Assembly (NCBI GenBank): GCA_910584605.1
Contig: CAJUAW010000022.1
Span: 1-28,878, forward strand
Direction: 5' to 3'
From: an uncultured Oscillospiraceae bacterium
Lineage (GTDB): Bacteria > Bacillota_A > Clostridia > Oscillospirales > Oscillospiraceae
Length of the DNA: 28,878 nucleotides
In this document: piece after piece, positions 14,331 to 22,823 of the stretch
How positions within the stretch are numbered: position 1 is the first letter of the stretch
Layout of the letters: every line of letters starts with the position of its first letter
Notes under the pieces: model-generated
Databases searched by the model: none
What the model was told of the DNA's origin: nothing
Seen by the model: only the letters and a program-made list of their open reading frames with translations
Position numbers and translations under genes: made by a program

Positions 14331-15304
14331 CCCTTTGGCACCACGCTTTCCCCGGCAAAGCCGTTGATCATCGTCACCGCATTCTCATACAGGGCGAAAT
14401 AGTTGTCCAGCAAATCGTCCTCCCCGCCGCCGGCCTCCATGGGGCCGTCCATGAGCATGGTCAGCCGGGCCACCCGGCACCCCGTCTCCCGGGCGATGGC
14501 GGCGGCGGTGGCGTCGGAGCCGTTGACCTCGGTGAAGATCACCGGGATATTGTACTCCTTCACCAGCTCTGTGATCTCCACAATCTCGTGGGCGCTGGCC
14601 TCGCTGCCCGCCTCCTCCTCGATGGCGGCCAGCAGGGGCACGCCGCAGGCCCGGGCAAAATACTGGAACCCGTCGTGGAAGGTGATCAGGCCGGGGCGCT
14701 CCCCCATCCGGGGCCGGAACTCCATCATCAGATTTTGAAGGGACGTCTCACAGGAGAGCAGCACCCCGTCGGCGCGCCGGGCGTTGGCCGTGTACTCCTC
14801 CGTGTGATCCGGGTCCGCCGCACGCAGGCCCGCCAGAACATTGCCCGCCATGATCCGGGCGTTGGCCGGGTCCATCCAGTAGTGGGGGTCCCAGTGGCCG
14901 TGGTCGTGGCCGTCGTGGCTACGGTCCTCCTCGTCGTGGTGGTGGGACAGGCTCTCCAGCAGCTCCACCCCCTCCGAGCAGTCGATGACCGCCGCATCGG
15001 AGGCGGCCAGGGCGTCCTCCAGAAACTCCTCCAGGTCCGCGCCGTTGATGACGATGATGTTGGCCCGCTCCAGCCGCTTCATGTCCGCCATGGACAGGGT
15101 GTAGTCATGGAGGCAGCTGGTGCTGCCCGTGTCCAGCCGCTCCACCGCCACGCCCTCCACCCCCTGGGTGATGGAGGAGGCGAAGAGGTAGATTGGGTAG
15201 GTGGTGCACACCACGGTGAGCCGGGCCTCCTCCCGCGCCGGGGCGCAGGAGGGCAGAGACAGGAGCAGAACCAAGATACAAAGTAAAATTGGTGTTTTCT
15301 TCAT
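14327..15304 (-). CDS. znuA: Zinc-type ABC transporter substrate-binding lipoprotein
   Basis: Captures metal outside the membrane and hands it to the permease. The 325-residue precursor has a lipoprotein signal (MKKTPILLCILVLLLSLPSC, lipid-anchored C20) and a ZinT/TroA-type fold. Likely metal ligands are H66 (CLHDYTLSMAD), H141 (DPHYWMDP), H210 (ITFHDGF) and a C-terminal acidic residue. A His/Asp-rich loop (121-137, HHHDEEDRSHDGHDHGH) before H141 is the mark of zinc-specific members. The start at 15304 follows GGAGAGC and overlaps the stop of the glycosyltransferase-CsaB gene as ATGA; longer upstream reading is a shadow of that gene. Confidence 0.94.
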   Translation of the reverse strand: MKKTPILLCILVLLLSLPSCAPAREEARLTVVCTTYPIYLFASSITQGVEGVAVERLDTGSTSCLHDYTLSMADMKRLERANIIVINGADLEEFLEDALAASDAAVIDCSEGVELLESLSHHHDEEDRSHDGHDHGHWDPHYWMDPANARIMAGNVLAGLRAADPDHTEEYTANARRADGVLLSCETSLQNLMMEFRPRMGERPGLITFHDGFQYFARACGVPLLAAIEEEAGSEASAHEIVEITELVKEYNIPVIFTEVNGSDATAAAIARETGCRVARLTMLMDGPMEAGGGEDDLLDNYFALYENAVTMINGFAGESVVPKG

Positions 15305-17508
15305 CGTTTTGAGCTCTCCAACAGCTCCAGCAGCAGCCGCTCGTTCTCTCCGGCGGCCTGGGTGAGCTGGGCGGACTTCTTCCGCAGGCGGGCCAGAACG
15401 GCGTCGTAATCCTTCAGCAGGGCGTCCGCCCGGCGGATGGCCTCCGGACCGTCGAAGGCTTCCACATCCCCGGCGGCGGGCAGATCCAGCTCCTCCAGAT
15501 AGCTGGCCACCTTGGGGTCGTAGACCAGCCCCATAGCGGGCACCGCCATCCGGGCGGCGAAGATCAGGGTGTGCAGCCGCATGGCCAGACACAGCCGGGC
15601 CCGGCCCAGCACCCCCATCAGCTCCCGAGGGGTGGTGGACGCGTCCAGCACATAGGAGGGCTCCTCCATCCGCGCCCGCACCTGGGCGGTGGCCTGCCGG
15701 TCCCGCTGGGGCTGCATCAGCAGAAAAAGCACCTCCAGACCGTACTCCCGGCGCAGGTGGTCGCACAGCCCGGCCAGCTGGGCATAGAACTCCCCCGTGT
15801 TGTGCCAGTCCCGGACGGACACCGCCGTGAAGGGGACCCCCTCCGGCAGTCCGGCCCCGGCACACAGCGCCCGGGACCGCTCCTCCCCGGCGGGCTCCAG
15901 GTGGAACACCGGGTCGGCGGTGACCTGGGCGGGGCGGGTGATGCCCATCTGCTTCAGCTCCATGGCGGAGGCGTGGTCCCGGAGGGTGACCAGCGCCGCC
16001 CGCTCCACCACCTGCTTCACCCGGCGGCGGTTGGCCGGCTTGCGCACCGGGCCGATGCCGTTGGCGTAGAGCATCACCGGCTTGCGCAGCCACTGGGCGC
16101 AGCGGATGACCGACAGGTAGTACAGCAGCGACCGGGTGGAGGTGGTGTCCTGAAGCAGGCTCCCCCCGCCGGACAGCAGCACGTCCCCCTGCCGCAGGGC
16201 GCGAAACACCCGCAGCACCCGGAAGCGGGGGATGGCATCCAGGCCGTACTGCTTTTTTGTCAGCTCCGGGTCGTTGGACAGCACGGTGACCGACACGTCG
16301 TCGCTGGCCGCCCGGATCGCCTGCTGGATGGAATCCAGGATGGCATCGTCACCGGCGTTGCCGAAGCCGTAGTAGCCGCTCATCACCACCTGATACTTCT
16401 TCCGCCGCACCCGCTCGTAGGCGGACAGGCAGTCCTCCGCCATGCGGCTGACCGAGTACCGCTCCTGGACCACCTGACGGCCGTAGAGGCCCAGCTCCCT
16501 CCGCCGCTCCGGCGGCAGGGCCAGGGCGGCGGCGACCGCGTCAAAGAGCTGGTCCTGGGTGGACACCGGATCGGTGCGGCAGCAGAAATTGGTATCCACC
16601 GCCTTGTCCAGCAGCTCCGGAGTGAACAGGCCGGTGTGGCCCTGGGCCCCGGACAGCACCGCCGGCTTCCCCGCGGCCATGGCCTCCAGCGCCGCCCGGG
16701 ACACCCCTACAAACAGGTCGCAGGCGGCCACCAGCCGGTTGACATCGGTGCGGGGACCGGTGAGGATCAGGCACTCCCGGCCCGCCTGACGGTTCACCTG
16801 CTCCGCCTGGGCGGCCAGCTCCTCATAGACGCCGCCGCCGCCAATGATCAGGATGCGCAATCCCGGCGCCCGCTCGCACAGCCGGGGGGCCAGGGCGATG
16901 AGCTGCCGGGCGGTGTGGGAGGCGGCCTGGTCCAGGCGGCTGACATGGCCCACCACCGGGGCGTTCCCCAGGCCCAGCTCCCTCCGGACCTCCTCCCCGG
17001 ACACCGCCGGGGAAAATTTTTCCGTGTCGATGCCGTTGATGGTCAGGGTGATCTGCCCCTCGGGGAGGCTGTACTGCTCCATCAGATAATCCCGGATGTC
17101 CTCCGACACCGCCAGGGTGTGCTCCCCCCAATTGGACAGCAGCTTCAATGCCCCGCTCACCTCGTACACCCCGTGGCAGGAGGTGACAAAGGCAAAGCGC
17201 CGCCTGCGCCGCAGCAGTCCGCACAAAAACGCCGGAATGCGGGCGTGGGCGTGGACCACGTCCGGCCGCTCCCGGTCGATGAGTTCCCGCAGCACCCGCC
17301 GGGCCCGGTTCATGGCGGTCACGCTGCGCTGGTTGAGGGGGGCCTGAAAGTGGCGGATGCCCGCCGCCTCCACCTCCTCCACGTAGACGCCGCCGTTGGA
17401 GACGATGAGGATGTCGTGGCCCTGGTGCTTCAGCTCCTTGGCCAGCTCCACGATATGGGTCTCCGCCCCGCCGATGTCCAGCCCCATGGTGGCCATCAGG
17501 ATCTTCAT
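15301..17508 (-). CDS. csaB: Glycosyltransferase-CsaB fusion (polysaccharide pyruvyl transferase)
   Basis: A 735-residue two-enzyme protein. Residues 1-370 are a GT-B glycosyltransferase (family 4-like: MGLDIGGAETHIVELAKEL, HAHARIP, LEAMAAGKPAVLSG at 274-287). Residues 373-735 are a CsaB-type pyruvyl transferase (VVMSGYYGFGNAGDDAIL, SGGGSLLQD 446-454, YANGIGPV, CLAMRLHTLIFA 640-651). CsaB adds the pyruvate ketal to the secondary cell-wall polysaccharide that SLH domains bind, and an SLH protein is encoded nearby. In the GT half the first Glu of the usual E-x7-E pair is not evident. ATG at 17508 follows AAGGAGGG. A hairpin lies between this gene and the DUF4330 genes upstream; the downstream zinc transporter overlaps its stop. 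Confidence 0.93.
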   Translation of the reverse strand: MKILMATMGLDIGGAETHIVELAKELKHQGHDILIVSNGGVYVEEVEAAGIRHFQAPLNQRSVTAMNRARRVLRELIDRERPDVVHAHARIPAFLCGLLRRRRRFAFVTSCHGVYEVSGALKLLSNWGEHTLAVSEDIRDYLMEQYSLPEGQITLTINGIDTEKFSPAVSGEEVRRELGLGNAPVVGHVSRLDQAASHTARQLIALAPRLCERAPGLRILIIGGGGVYEELAAQAEQVNRQAGRECLILTGPRTDVNRLVAACDLFVGVSRAALEAMAAGKPAVLSGAQGHTGLFTPELLDKAVDTNFCCRTDPVSTQDQLFDAVAAALALPPERRRELGLYGRQVVQERYSVSRMAEDCLSAYERVRRKKYQVVMSGYYGFGNAGDDAILDSIQQAIRAASDDVSVTVLSNDPELTKKQYGLDAIPRFRVLRVFRALRQGDVLLSGGGSLLQDTTSTRSLLYYLSVIRCAQWLRKPVMLYANGIGPVRKPANRRRVKQVVERAALVTLRDHASAMELKQMGITRPAQVTADPVFHLEPAGEERSRALCAGAGLPEGVPFTAVSVRDWHNTGEFYAQLAGLCDHLRREYGLEVLFLLMQPQRDRQATAQVRARMEEPSYVLDASTTPRELMGVLGRARLCLAMRLHTLIFAARMAVPAMGLVYDPKVASYLEELDLPAAGDVEAFDGPEAIRRADALLKDYDAVLARLRKKSAQLTQAAGENERLLLELLESSKR

Positions 17509-17530
17509 GGCTTACCCTCCTTAACTGGCG

Positions 17531-17557
17531 ATAGGGGCGCACGGCGTGCGCCCCTAT
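17531..17557. repeat. 27-base palindrome in front of the csaB gene
   Basis: Twelve-base perfect stem ATAGGGGCGCAC (17531-17542) with GTGCGCCCCTAT (17546-17557), loop GGC. It lies between the DUF4330 stop and the csaB ribosome binding site, has no T-run, and resembles the short dispersed palindromes with TAGGGGCG cores seen in many Clostridia genomes. It could also stabilise or separate the two halves of the operon mRNA. Confidence 0.7.
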
Positions 17558-17562
17558 GACGG

Positions 17563-18069
17563 TCAGTCAAAAATTTCCGCAACCGTTCCAATAAAATCCG
17601 CCCGCTTGGTACAGTAGCTCCGGGAGGAGTTCACTCCCAGGTCATACACCCGGTTCAGGGAGACGCTCCGGCCGGTGACCAGGCCGAAGCCCCGCACCGT
17701 GATCAGCAGATCCACCGTGTTCTCCGCCTCCACCAGGCCGGAGGTACCGTCCCCCAGGGTTTCGGCCAGCTTCATGCCTGGGGTGCGCTCCACCTGGATG
17801 TCCGTGATCTCGCCCAGCGCCCGTCCGCCGCTGGAGTAGTCCTGATCGTACAGGCCGTCCCCCACCAGGATGGCGTCGGCCACCCAGCTGTTGACCCCTC
17901 TGGCCCGGATCTGGAAGGTGACGGTCTGCTCGGTCACCGCGGTGCCGGTGTGGGCCTGCTGGCCCTTGAAGTACAGCGCGGCGGCCATCACCAGCACGAC
18001 CAGGATGACCAGCACGTCGATCACGCTGATTGCTCCAAAGAGCCGTCCGTTTCGGTCTATGATCTTCAT
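17563..18069 (-). CDS. DUF4330 membrane-anchored protein, second copy
   Basis: The 168-residue protein has a short cytoplasmic N-terminus (MKIIDRNGRLFGAISVIDV), one membrane segment (LVILVVLVMAAALYF) and an outside domain rich in beta strands. The FG-x-I-S-V-I-D opening and the domain containing ARGVNSWVADAILVGDGLYD fit DUF4330, a family found in polysaccharide clusters; its function is unknown. The start overlaps the stop of the paralogous gene upstream as ATGA, with GAGGAGGTG before it. Its arrangement suggests the two copies act together, perhaps as a heterodimer tied to polymer export or length control (inference). Confidence 0.83.
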   Translation of the reverse strand: MKIIDRNGRLFGAISVIDVLVILVVLVMAAALYFKGQQAHTGTAVTEQTVTFQIRARGVNSWVADAILVGDGLYDQDYSSGGRALGEITDIQVERTPGMKLAETLGDGTSGLVEAENTVDLLITVRGFGLVTGRSVSLNRVYDLGVNSSRSYCTKRADFIGTVAEIFD

Positions 18070-18569
18070 CCCTGCACCTCCTCGATCGCCACAATCGGGC
18101 CGCTGCCCATATAACCCTCGCCCCGGAAGTAGCCGGTACTGCCTACCCGAAGCTCATAGCCGCCGCCTACGGTAATGGCCGCGTCGCTGACGGTACACGG
18201 AGCCTCTATCGTGACCAGCACGTCCTCAAAGCCATTCATCTCCGCCCAGACGTAGCGCCGGTTCTGGGTGTCCAGCACCTGAATCCGGGCGGGTTCCGCC
18301 TCGGCGGACACCACCTGTCCGATCTCATAGTTCTTGATGTTGTCCGCGATCCGGTCCCCCGCCTGGATGAGGGCGCTGGTGCCCGGAGTCCACCGCTGGA
18401 AGCGGACGGTATACCGGACGGTGGAGGTGACAGAGGGGTCCATCGGGACCTGGACCGCCGGCTTCATGGCTCTCCACAGCAGGAACGCGGCCGCCGCGAC
18501 GGCCAGCACCAGGACGATGCCGTCGAAGAGGTTCAGCTTCAGGCGGAATTTTTGTGTATTTTGTTCCAT
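18066..18569 (-). CDS. DUF4330 membrane-anchored protein, first copy
   Basis: The 167-residue protein has the same plan as the gene after it: N-terminal tail (MEQNTQKFRLKLNLFDGIV), one membrane segment (VLVLAVAAAAFLLW) and an outside beta-rich domain with the paralogous pattern VRFQRWTPGTSALIQAGDRIAD versus FQIRARGVNSWVADAILVGDGL. Start ATG overlaps the glycosyltransferase stop (TAATG) with AAAGGAG upstream. No enzyme motif is visible. Confidence 0.8.
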   Translation of the reverse strand: MEQNTQKFRLKLNLFDGIVLVLAVAAAAFLLWRAMKPAVQVPMDPSVTSTVRYTVRFQRWTPGTSALIQAGDRIADNIKNYEIGQVVSAEAEPARIQVLDTQNRRYVWAEMNGFEDVLVTIEAPCTVSDAAITVGGGYELRVGSTGYFRGEGYMGSGPIVAIEEVQG

Positions 18570-19690
18570 TATTTGGCTCCTTTCAGGATATCCAGGTAGA
18601 TTTTTTCGGTATTTCGGGCAAAGACCTGTCCGGTAAACCGTTCCTCATAGACCGTCCGGGCGCGGGCGCCCAGGGCCTTCCGCTCCTCCGGACGGTCCAT
18701 CAGCCGCTCCATGGCCTCCGCCAGGGCGGCGGCGTTCCGGCTGGGGAAGAGCAGGCCGGTCCCTCCGTCCTCCACAACATAGGGGTTGCCGCCGTAGTCG
18801 CTGGCGATGGTGGGAAGCCCCAGGCTCATCCCCTCCAGCAGAGCCATTGAGGTGGCCTCGGTGCCGTAGGAGCAGTTGAGCTGCACGTCCAGGATGTTCA
18901 GCAGGGCGGGCACGTCGGAGCGGAAGCCCAGCAGCTTCATCCGGTCCTCCGCCCCGGCCTGCCGGACCGCCTGGGCCAGCGTCCCCTCGAAGGGACCGGT
19001 CCCCGCCGCCAGAACGGTGAAGTCCTCCCGCCCCCGCTCCTTCAGCCGGCGGACGGCCTCCAGCAGATCCAGGTGGCCCTTGTAGTCCTCCAGCCGGGCC
19101 AGGATGCCGAAGACGGTGTGCCCCTCCGGGATGGACAGCTCCCGCTTCAGGGCCGCCTGCTCCTCCTGGCCAGTCCGGGGGACGGGGGCCGCGCCGTTCA
19201 TCACCACGGTGATCTTTCGGGGGGAGATGCCCCCCTCGATCAGGTTGTCCCGGGTGGCGGGGCTGACGGCTATGATACGGTCGGCGTAGTGCTCGTTGAC
19301 GAATTTGTTCACCCACCGCCCCGGGGGATATTTCAGCTTGGCGGGAACAGGAAACGCGGAGTGGCGGCTGTACACCGCCGGAAGCCCGCACCGTTTGGCG
19401 GCGATCCGCCCGGACAGGCAGCCGTGGGTGTGGACCAGGTCCGGTCTCCGCTCCCCCATCAGCGCCTGGAGACCCTTCACGTCCTCCCGGTGGTAGGAGC
19501 GGTCCGCCATGCCCTCCACCTCGATCACCCGGGCCCCCGCCTCCTCCAGAGGCGGCTTGAGCAGGCTCCCTCTGGGCAGGGCCGCCCAGGTCTCAAAGCG
19601 GTCCCGGTCGGAATACCGCAGGTAGTTGAGGATCACCCGGCCCGCCCCGCCAATGTTGGTGTCGCTGATCACGTTCAACACTCGGATCAA
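18569..19690 (-). CDS. GT-B glycosyltransferase, family 4-like
   Basis: Cytoplasmic enzyme likely adding a sugar to a lipid-linked wall polysaccharide. The 373-residue protein has the GT-B two-lobe pattern: N-lobe IRVLNVISDTNIGGAGRVIL and HTHGCLSGRIAAK; C-lobe FGILARLEDYKGHLDLLEA, KLLGFRSDVPALLNILDV and SYGTEATSMALLEGMSLGLPTIAS, with an E-x7-E motif spanning GTEATSMALLE. The start is a TTG at 19690 whose TTGA overlaps the previous stop, with GGGAGG upstream; the frame upstream of that is the other-frame shadow of the ligase gene. Donor and acceptor cannot be read from sequence. Confidence 0.93.
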   Translation of the reverse strand: MIRVLNVISDTNIGGAGRVILNYLRYSDRDRFETWAALPRGSLLKPPLEEAGARVIEVEGMADRSYHREDVKGLQALMGERRPDLVHTHGCLSGRIAAKRCGLPAVYSRHSAFPVPAKLKYPPGRWVNKFVNEHYADRIIAVSPATRDNLIEGGISPRKITVVMNGAAPVPRTGQEEQAALKRELSIPEGHTVFGILARLEDYKGHLDLLEAVRRLKERGREDFTVLAAGTGPFEGTLAQAVRQAGAEDRMKLLGFRSDVPALLNILDVQLNCSYGTEATSMALLEGMSLGLPTIASDYGGNPYVVEDGGTGLLFPSRNAAALAEAMERLMDRPEERKALGARARTVYEERFTGQVFARNTEKIYLDILKGAK

Positions 19691-21135
19691 GCCAGCAGCC
19701 TCCCTTCGGGGAGCCGCCGCCGGCGGGTACACAGCGCCCCCAGGGCCAGGTAGGTCCAGAAGAGGAAGAGCACCCGGTAGTTGTAAAAGGAGTAGTCCGT
19801 CATAGCCTGAACCATGAAGCCGAACACCCCGGAGGTAAAGGCGATCTGATGGACCCGGCTGGACCAGTCGTGCTCCTTGCCGATGGCGATGCACATCATG
19901 CGGAAGTAGACAAACAGCAGGATGACAAAGACGGCCAGAGCGGCGATGCCCGCGTCGCACACGATCTGCAGAAACAGGTTGTGGGAGTGGGGGGCGGAGA
20001 TGCCGTTGTAGCTGTAGGCGGGATAGACCATGTTGAAGGCGTCCGGCCCGGGGCCGATGCCGCACAGCCAGTAGTTTTTCAGCATAGCCAGGGTGCCCAT
20101 CCAGATATACACACGGTAGGAGGTCGACGCGTCGGACAGGTTGCCGATGCTGGCAAAGCGGTTGATAACGGTGTCCGGCAGGACGAACCACAGCGCCGTC
20201 AGGGCCACCGGGATCAGCAGCATCAGCCGGGGGTTGAGCAGGACCACGAAGGCCGCTCCGGCGAAGAGCAGGCCCAGCCAGGCCCCCCGGGAGAAGGTGA
20301 GCAGCATGCACGCGCACATTACCCCGCAGCAGCCGAAGTAAAACACCCGGCTGAACCAGTCCTTGGCGGACAGCAGCTTGGCCCCCCCGATGGGGATCAT
20401 CAGGATCAGGTACTGCCCCAACATATTGGGGTTGCCCAGGGTGGAGGCCACCCGGAAGCTGATGGAGGAAAACATATCGCTGTCCACCCAGGCGGCGGAC
20501 TGGTAGCCCCAGCGGAAGAAATACTGCAAAATGCCGTAGACCGACACCGCTGCCGCCGCCGTCACCATAAAGGCGAGCAGGGTGTCCAGCTGACTGCGGT
20601 TGGTGACGGCGTTGTACAGCACCACGGTGAAGAGAATGAAGGCCACGCTGAGCAGACCCGGTTCCAGGCTGGTGTCCAGATTGACGGAAAACATCGTGCC
20701 CGCCAAATAGACAGCGGCGTAGAGGATCACATAGCGGTTGATGGGAGCCCAGGCCAGCGGCCGGTTTTTGTCCCGCACCAGCCCCAGCAGCAGGGAGCAG
20801 TAGCCAACAGCGGCCATGCCCAGCACCGCCATGGTGGGGAAGATGGGGGCCAAGACCACCGGCATCATGCACCAGAACCAGGTTCTGGTAAACACGCTCC
20901 CGGCAAAGAGCTTGTCCAGCCGCAGAGCCTCATAGATCCGGCACAGCGCCCACCGGACCCAACTCCACAGCCGGTAGAACACGCTGCTCTCCGACGCGCC
21001 CCGGTTCCACCCTCGGGGGTGGAGGAACCACTGGACCACCGCGCTGTTCTCCCACTGCCCGCCGCACCAGGCGCACAGGGCCATCAGCGCCCGCCAGAGC
21101 CAGCTTCCATTTAAAATATCCTTTGCTCGTTCCAT
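19687..21135 (-). CDS. O-antigen ligase/polymerase-like membrane protein
   Basis: The 482-residue membrane protein has about twelve hydrophobic segments and the Wzy_C/O-antigen ligase hallmark loop with APHSHNLFLQIVCDAG (after WLCGIGPGPDAF). It either polymerises repeat units or transfers the finished polymer to a carrier outside the membrane. Its position after murJ and before a glycosyltransferase suggests a teichoic- or secondary-wall-polysaccharide assembly step. An unusually long hydrophilic N-terminus (about 75 residues, with tryptophans) precedes the first clear membrane segment. ATG at 21135 follows GAGGT three bases after the murJ stop. Confidence 0.88.
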   Translation of the reverse strand: MERAKDILNGSWLWRALMALCAWCGGQWENSAVVQWFLHPRGWNRGASESSVFYRLWSWVRWALCRIYEALRLDKLFAGSVFTRTWFWCMMPVVLAPIFPTMAVLGMAAVGYCSLLLGLVRDKNRPLAWAPINRYVILYAAVYLAGTMFSVNLDTSLEPGLLSVAFILFTVVLYNAVTNRSQLDTLLAFMVTAAAAVSVYGILQYFFRWGYQSAAWVDSDMFSSISFRVASTLGNPNMLGQYLILMIPIGGAKLLSAKDWFSRVFYFGCCGVMCACMLLTFSRGAWLGLLFAGAAFVVLLNPRLMLLIPVALTALWFVLPDTVINRFASIGNLSDASTSYRVYIWMGTLAMLKNYWLCGIGPGPDAFNMVYPAYSYNGISAPHSHNLFLQIVCDAGIAALAVFVILLFVYFRMMCIAIGKEHDWSSRVHQIAFTSGVFGFMVQAMTDYSFYNYRVLFLFWTYLALGALCTRRRRLPEGRLLA

Positions 21136-21138
21136 GGC

Positions 21139-22707
21139 TTAACCTCGTTTCAGCGTCTTTTTCACAAGAGTGACACACAATCTGGCCTCGTCCACCCGCA
21201 GGAGAAGGGCCAGGGCAAAATACAGCGCCACGCCCAGCGCCCCGCAGGTCCCCAGGCAGATCAGCTCCCCCAGCTTGCCCGCCGGGAGGCTGGAAGTGAG
21301 CAGCCCCAGCGCCTTCCACACGCACCCCCCCATAAGGGCGGCGGCCAGCAGCATTTTTCCAAGATCCGCCAGGGCGGCCCGGTCCAGGATCTTCTCCCCG
21401 CCCCTTTGCAGAGGCAGAAGAAGGAGCAGCGCGTACACTGTGGCCGAGGCTGCCGAGGACAGGGCCAGCCCCGCCACCTGAAAGCGTCCGGTGAGCAGCT
21501 GGCACAGCGCCAGGTTCGCCGCGATGGACACCCCTCCGGCAATGAGGGGCACCCTCCCCTGCTGCCGGGCGAAGTAGGCCCGGCTGAGGATGTTCTGCAC
21601 GGCGTAGCCCACCATGCCCAGGGCCATCCAGCTCAAAGCAGCGGCGGTGATCTCGGTGGAGAAGGCGTCAAACTCCCCCCCGCCGTAAATCAGGGAGATG
21701 AGGGGCCGGGCCACCGCCATCAGCCCCGCCGACATGGGCAGCACCAGAAACAGGCACACCCGCAGGGTCTGGCGGACGGTATCCTGAAACTCCCCCTCCC
21801 GTCCCCCGGCGGTGAGGCGGGACAGCTTGGGGAAAATCACGTTGGTCACCGACAGGATGAAGGTCCCCGCGATGACCAGATACAGGTTGGAGGCGTACTC
21901 CAGAGCGGACATCCCCGCCCCATCGTAGAGCCGGGAGCCAAACCGGCCGTTGATAGCCTGGTTGATGGGCTGCACCCAGGTGGACACCATCACCGGCCCC
22001 ATCAGGAAAAAGACCTTCCTCATGCCCTCCGACCGGAGGTCCAGTCCGGGGCGGAAGCGGAAGCCCAGCCGGTACAGGGGCGGGACCTGGATCACCCCCT
22101 GGAGCAGCCAGCCCAGCAGGTAGGCCCCGGCCAGGCCGAAGATGCCCAGCCGGGCGTCCAGGGTGAAGAAATAGAGGATGATCACCAGATTGGACACCGC
22201 CGACATGAGGGCGGGGGCGGTAAAGTGGTCCTGGGCCTGGAGCACCCCCACCAGGGAAAAGGCCGCCCCGGAGAAGAGCACGGTGGGGAACATCACCCGG
22301 GTGAGGGAGACGGCCAGCGCGGTGGTGGCCGGGTCTGAGTAGTCGGCAAAGAGGGCCACCAGGGGCTGGGGGAAGGCCATCCCCGCCAGGGTGAGGGCCC
22401 CGGTGAGCAGGGCGATGACGGTGATAAAGCTGCCGGCAAAGCGGAAGGCCTCCTTCTTCCCCTTCTGCTCCAGATACTCGCTGAACACCGGGATGAAGCA
22501 GGCGGCAATGGCAGAGGCGAACACCGCGTCGAAAAACACCCGGGGGATGCGGCTGGCGGTAAAAAAGGCATTGGCGGCGGCCCCGGTGCTGTAGTGGATG
22601 GCCAGCAGCCGGTCCCGGTACAGCCCCAGCACCTTGCCAATGAACGTGACCGCCATCACCAGGCTGACGGTCTTCGCCGCGCTGTTTTTCTCCTCCAGTG
22701 CGCCCAC
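21139..22707 (-). CDS. murJ: Lipid II flippase MurJ (MVF family)
   Basis: Flips lipid-linked peptidoglycan precursor across the membrane. The 522-residue protein has about fourteen membrane segments and family marks such as FIGKVLGLYRDRLLA, RIPRVFFDAVFASAIAACFIPVFSEY and the IPRLSRLT-type loop VIFPKLSRLTAGG. The start is uncertain: the first in-frame codon is GTG at 22707, but it lies inside the AGGAGGTG ribosome site; a CTG nine bases downstream has the better spacing, and no ATG lies upstream in frame before a stop. In this setting the flippase may serve the wall polymer rather than, or besides, peptidoglycan. First gene of the envelope operon. Confidence 0.93.
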   Translation of the reverse strand: MGALEEKNSAAKTVSLVMAVTFIGKVLGLYRDRLLAIHYSTGAAANAFFTASRIPRVFFDAVFASAIAACFIPVFSEYLEQKGKKEAFRFAGSFITVIALLTGALTLAGMAFPQPLVALFADYSDPATTALAVSLTRVMFPTVLFSGAAFSLVGVLQAQDHFTAPALMSAVSNLVIILYFFTLDARLGIFGLAGAYLLGWLLQGVIQVPPLYRLGFRFRPGLDLRSEGMRKVFFLMGPVMVSTWVQPINQAINGRFGSRLYDGAGMSALEYASNLYLVIAGTFILSVTNVIFPKLSRLTAGGREGEFQDTVRQTLRVCLFLVLPMSAGLMAVARPLISLIYGGGEFDAFSTEITAAALSWMALGMVGYAVQNILSRAYFARQQGRVPLIAGGVSIAANLALCQLLTGRFQVAGLALSSAASATVYALLLLLPLQRGGEKILDRAALADLGKMLLAAALMGGCVWKALGLLTSSLPAGKLGELICLGTCGALGVALYFALALLLRVDEARLCVTLVKKTLKRG

Positions 22708-22729
22708 CTCCTCAAGAGAGAATCGGTAT

Positions 22730-22758
22730 ATTTTACATCATACGGAATCTTTTTGCAA
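22730..22758 (-). promoter_or_regulatory. Promoter of the envelope operon (murJ to znuB)
   Basis: -35 TTGCAA (22753-22758) and -10 TAAAAT (22730-22735), 17-base spacer. I see no other good promoter until the operon end at 12688. Confidence 0.75.
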
Positions 22759-22823
22759 CTGGGGATTCCTGAATGTTTTGTGAACATCGGTCCCCGGCCG
22801 GACTTCTTCCCTGCTTTTTCCCA

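Noticed and set aside
15305..16093. Possible N-terminal extension of the zinc-binding lipoprotein
   Set aside because: It overlaps the CsaB domain in another frame; a lipoprotein signal begins cleanly at 15304.
15571..17559. 662-codon open frame on the plus strand opposite the csaB fusion
   Set aside because: Antisense shadow with Gln/His/Gly-rich composition; the minus strand has clear GT and CsaB motifs.
19691..20872. Possible 394-residue N-terminal extension of the glycosyltransferase
   Set aside because: This stretch is another frame of the ligase-like gene; the true start is the TTG at 19690 with GGGAGG upstream.
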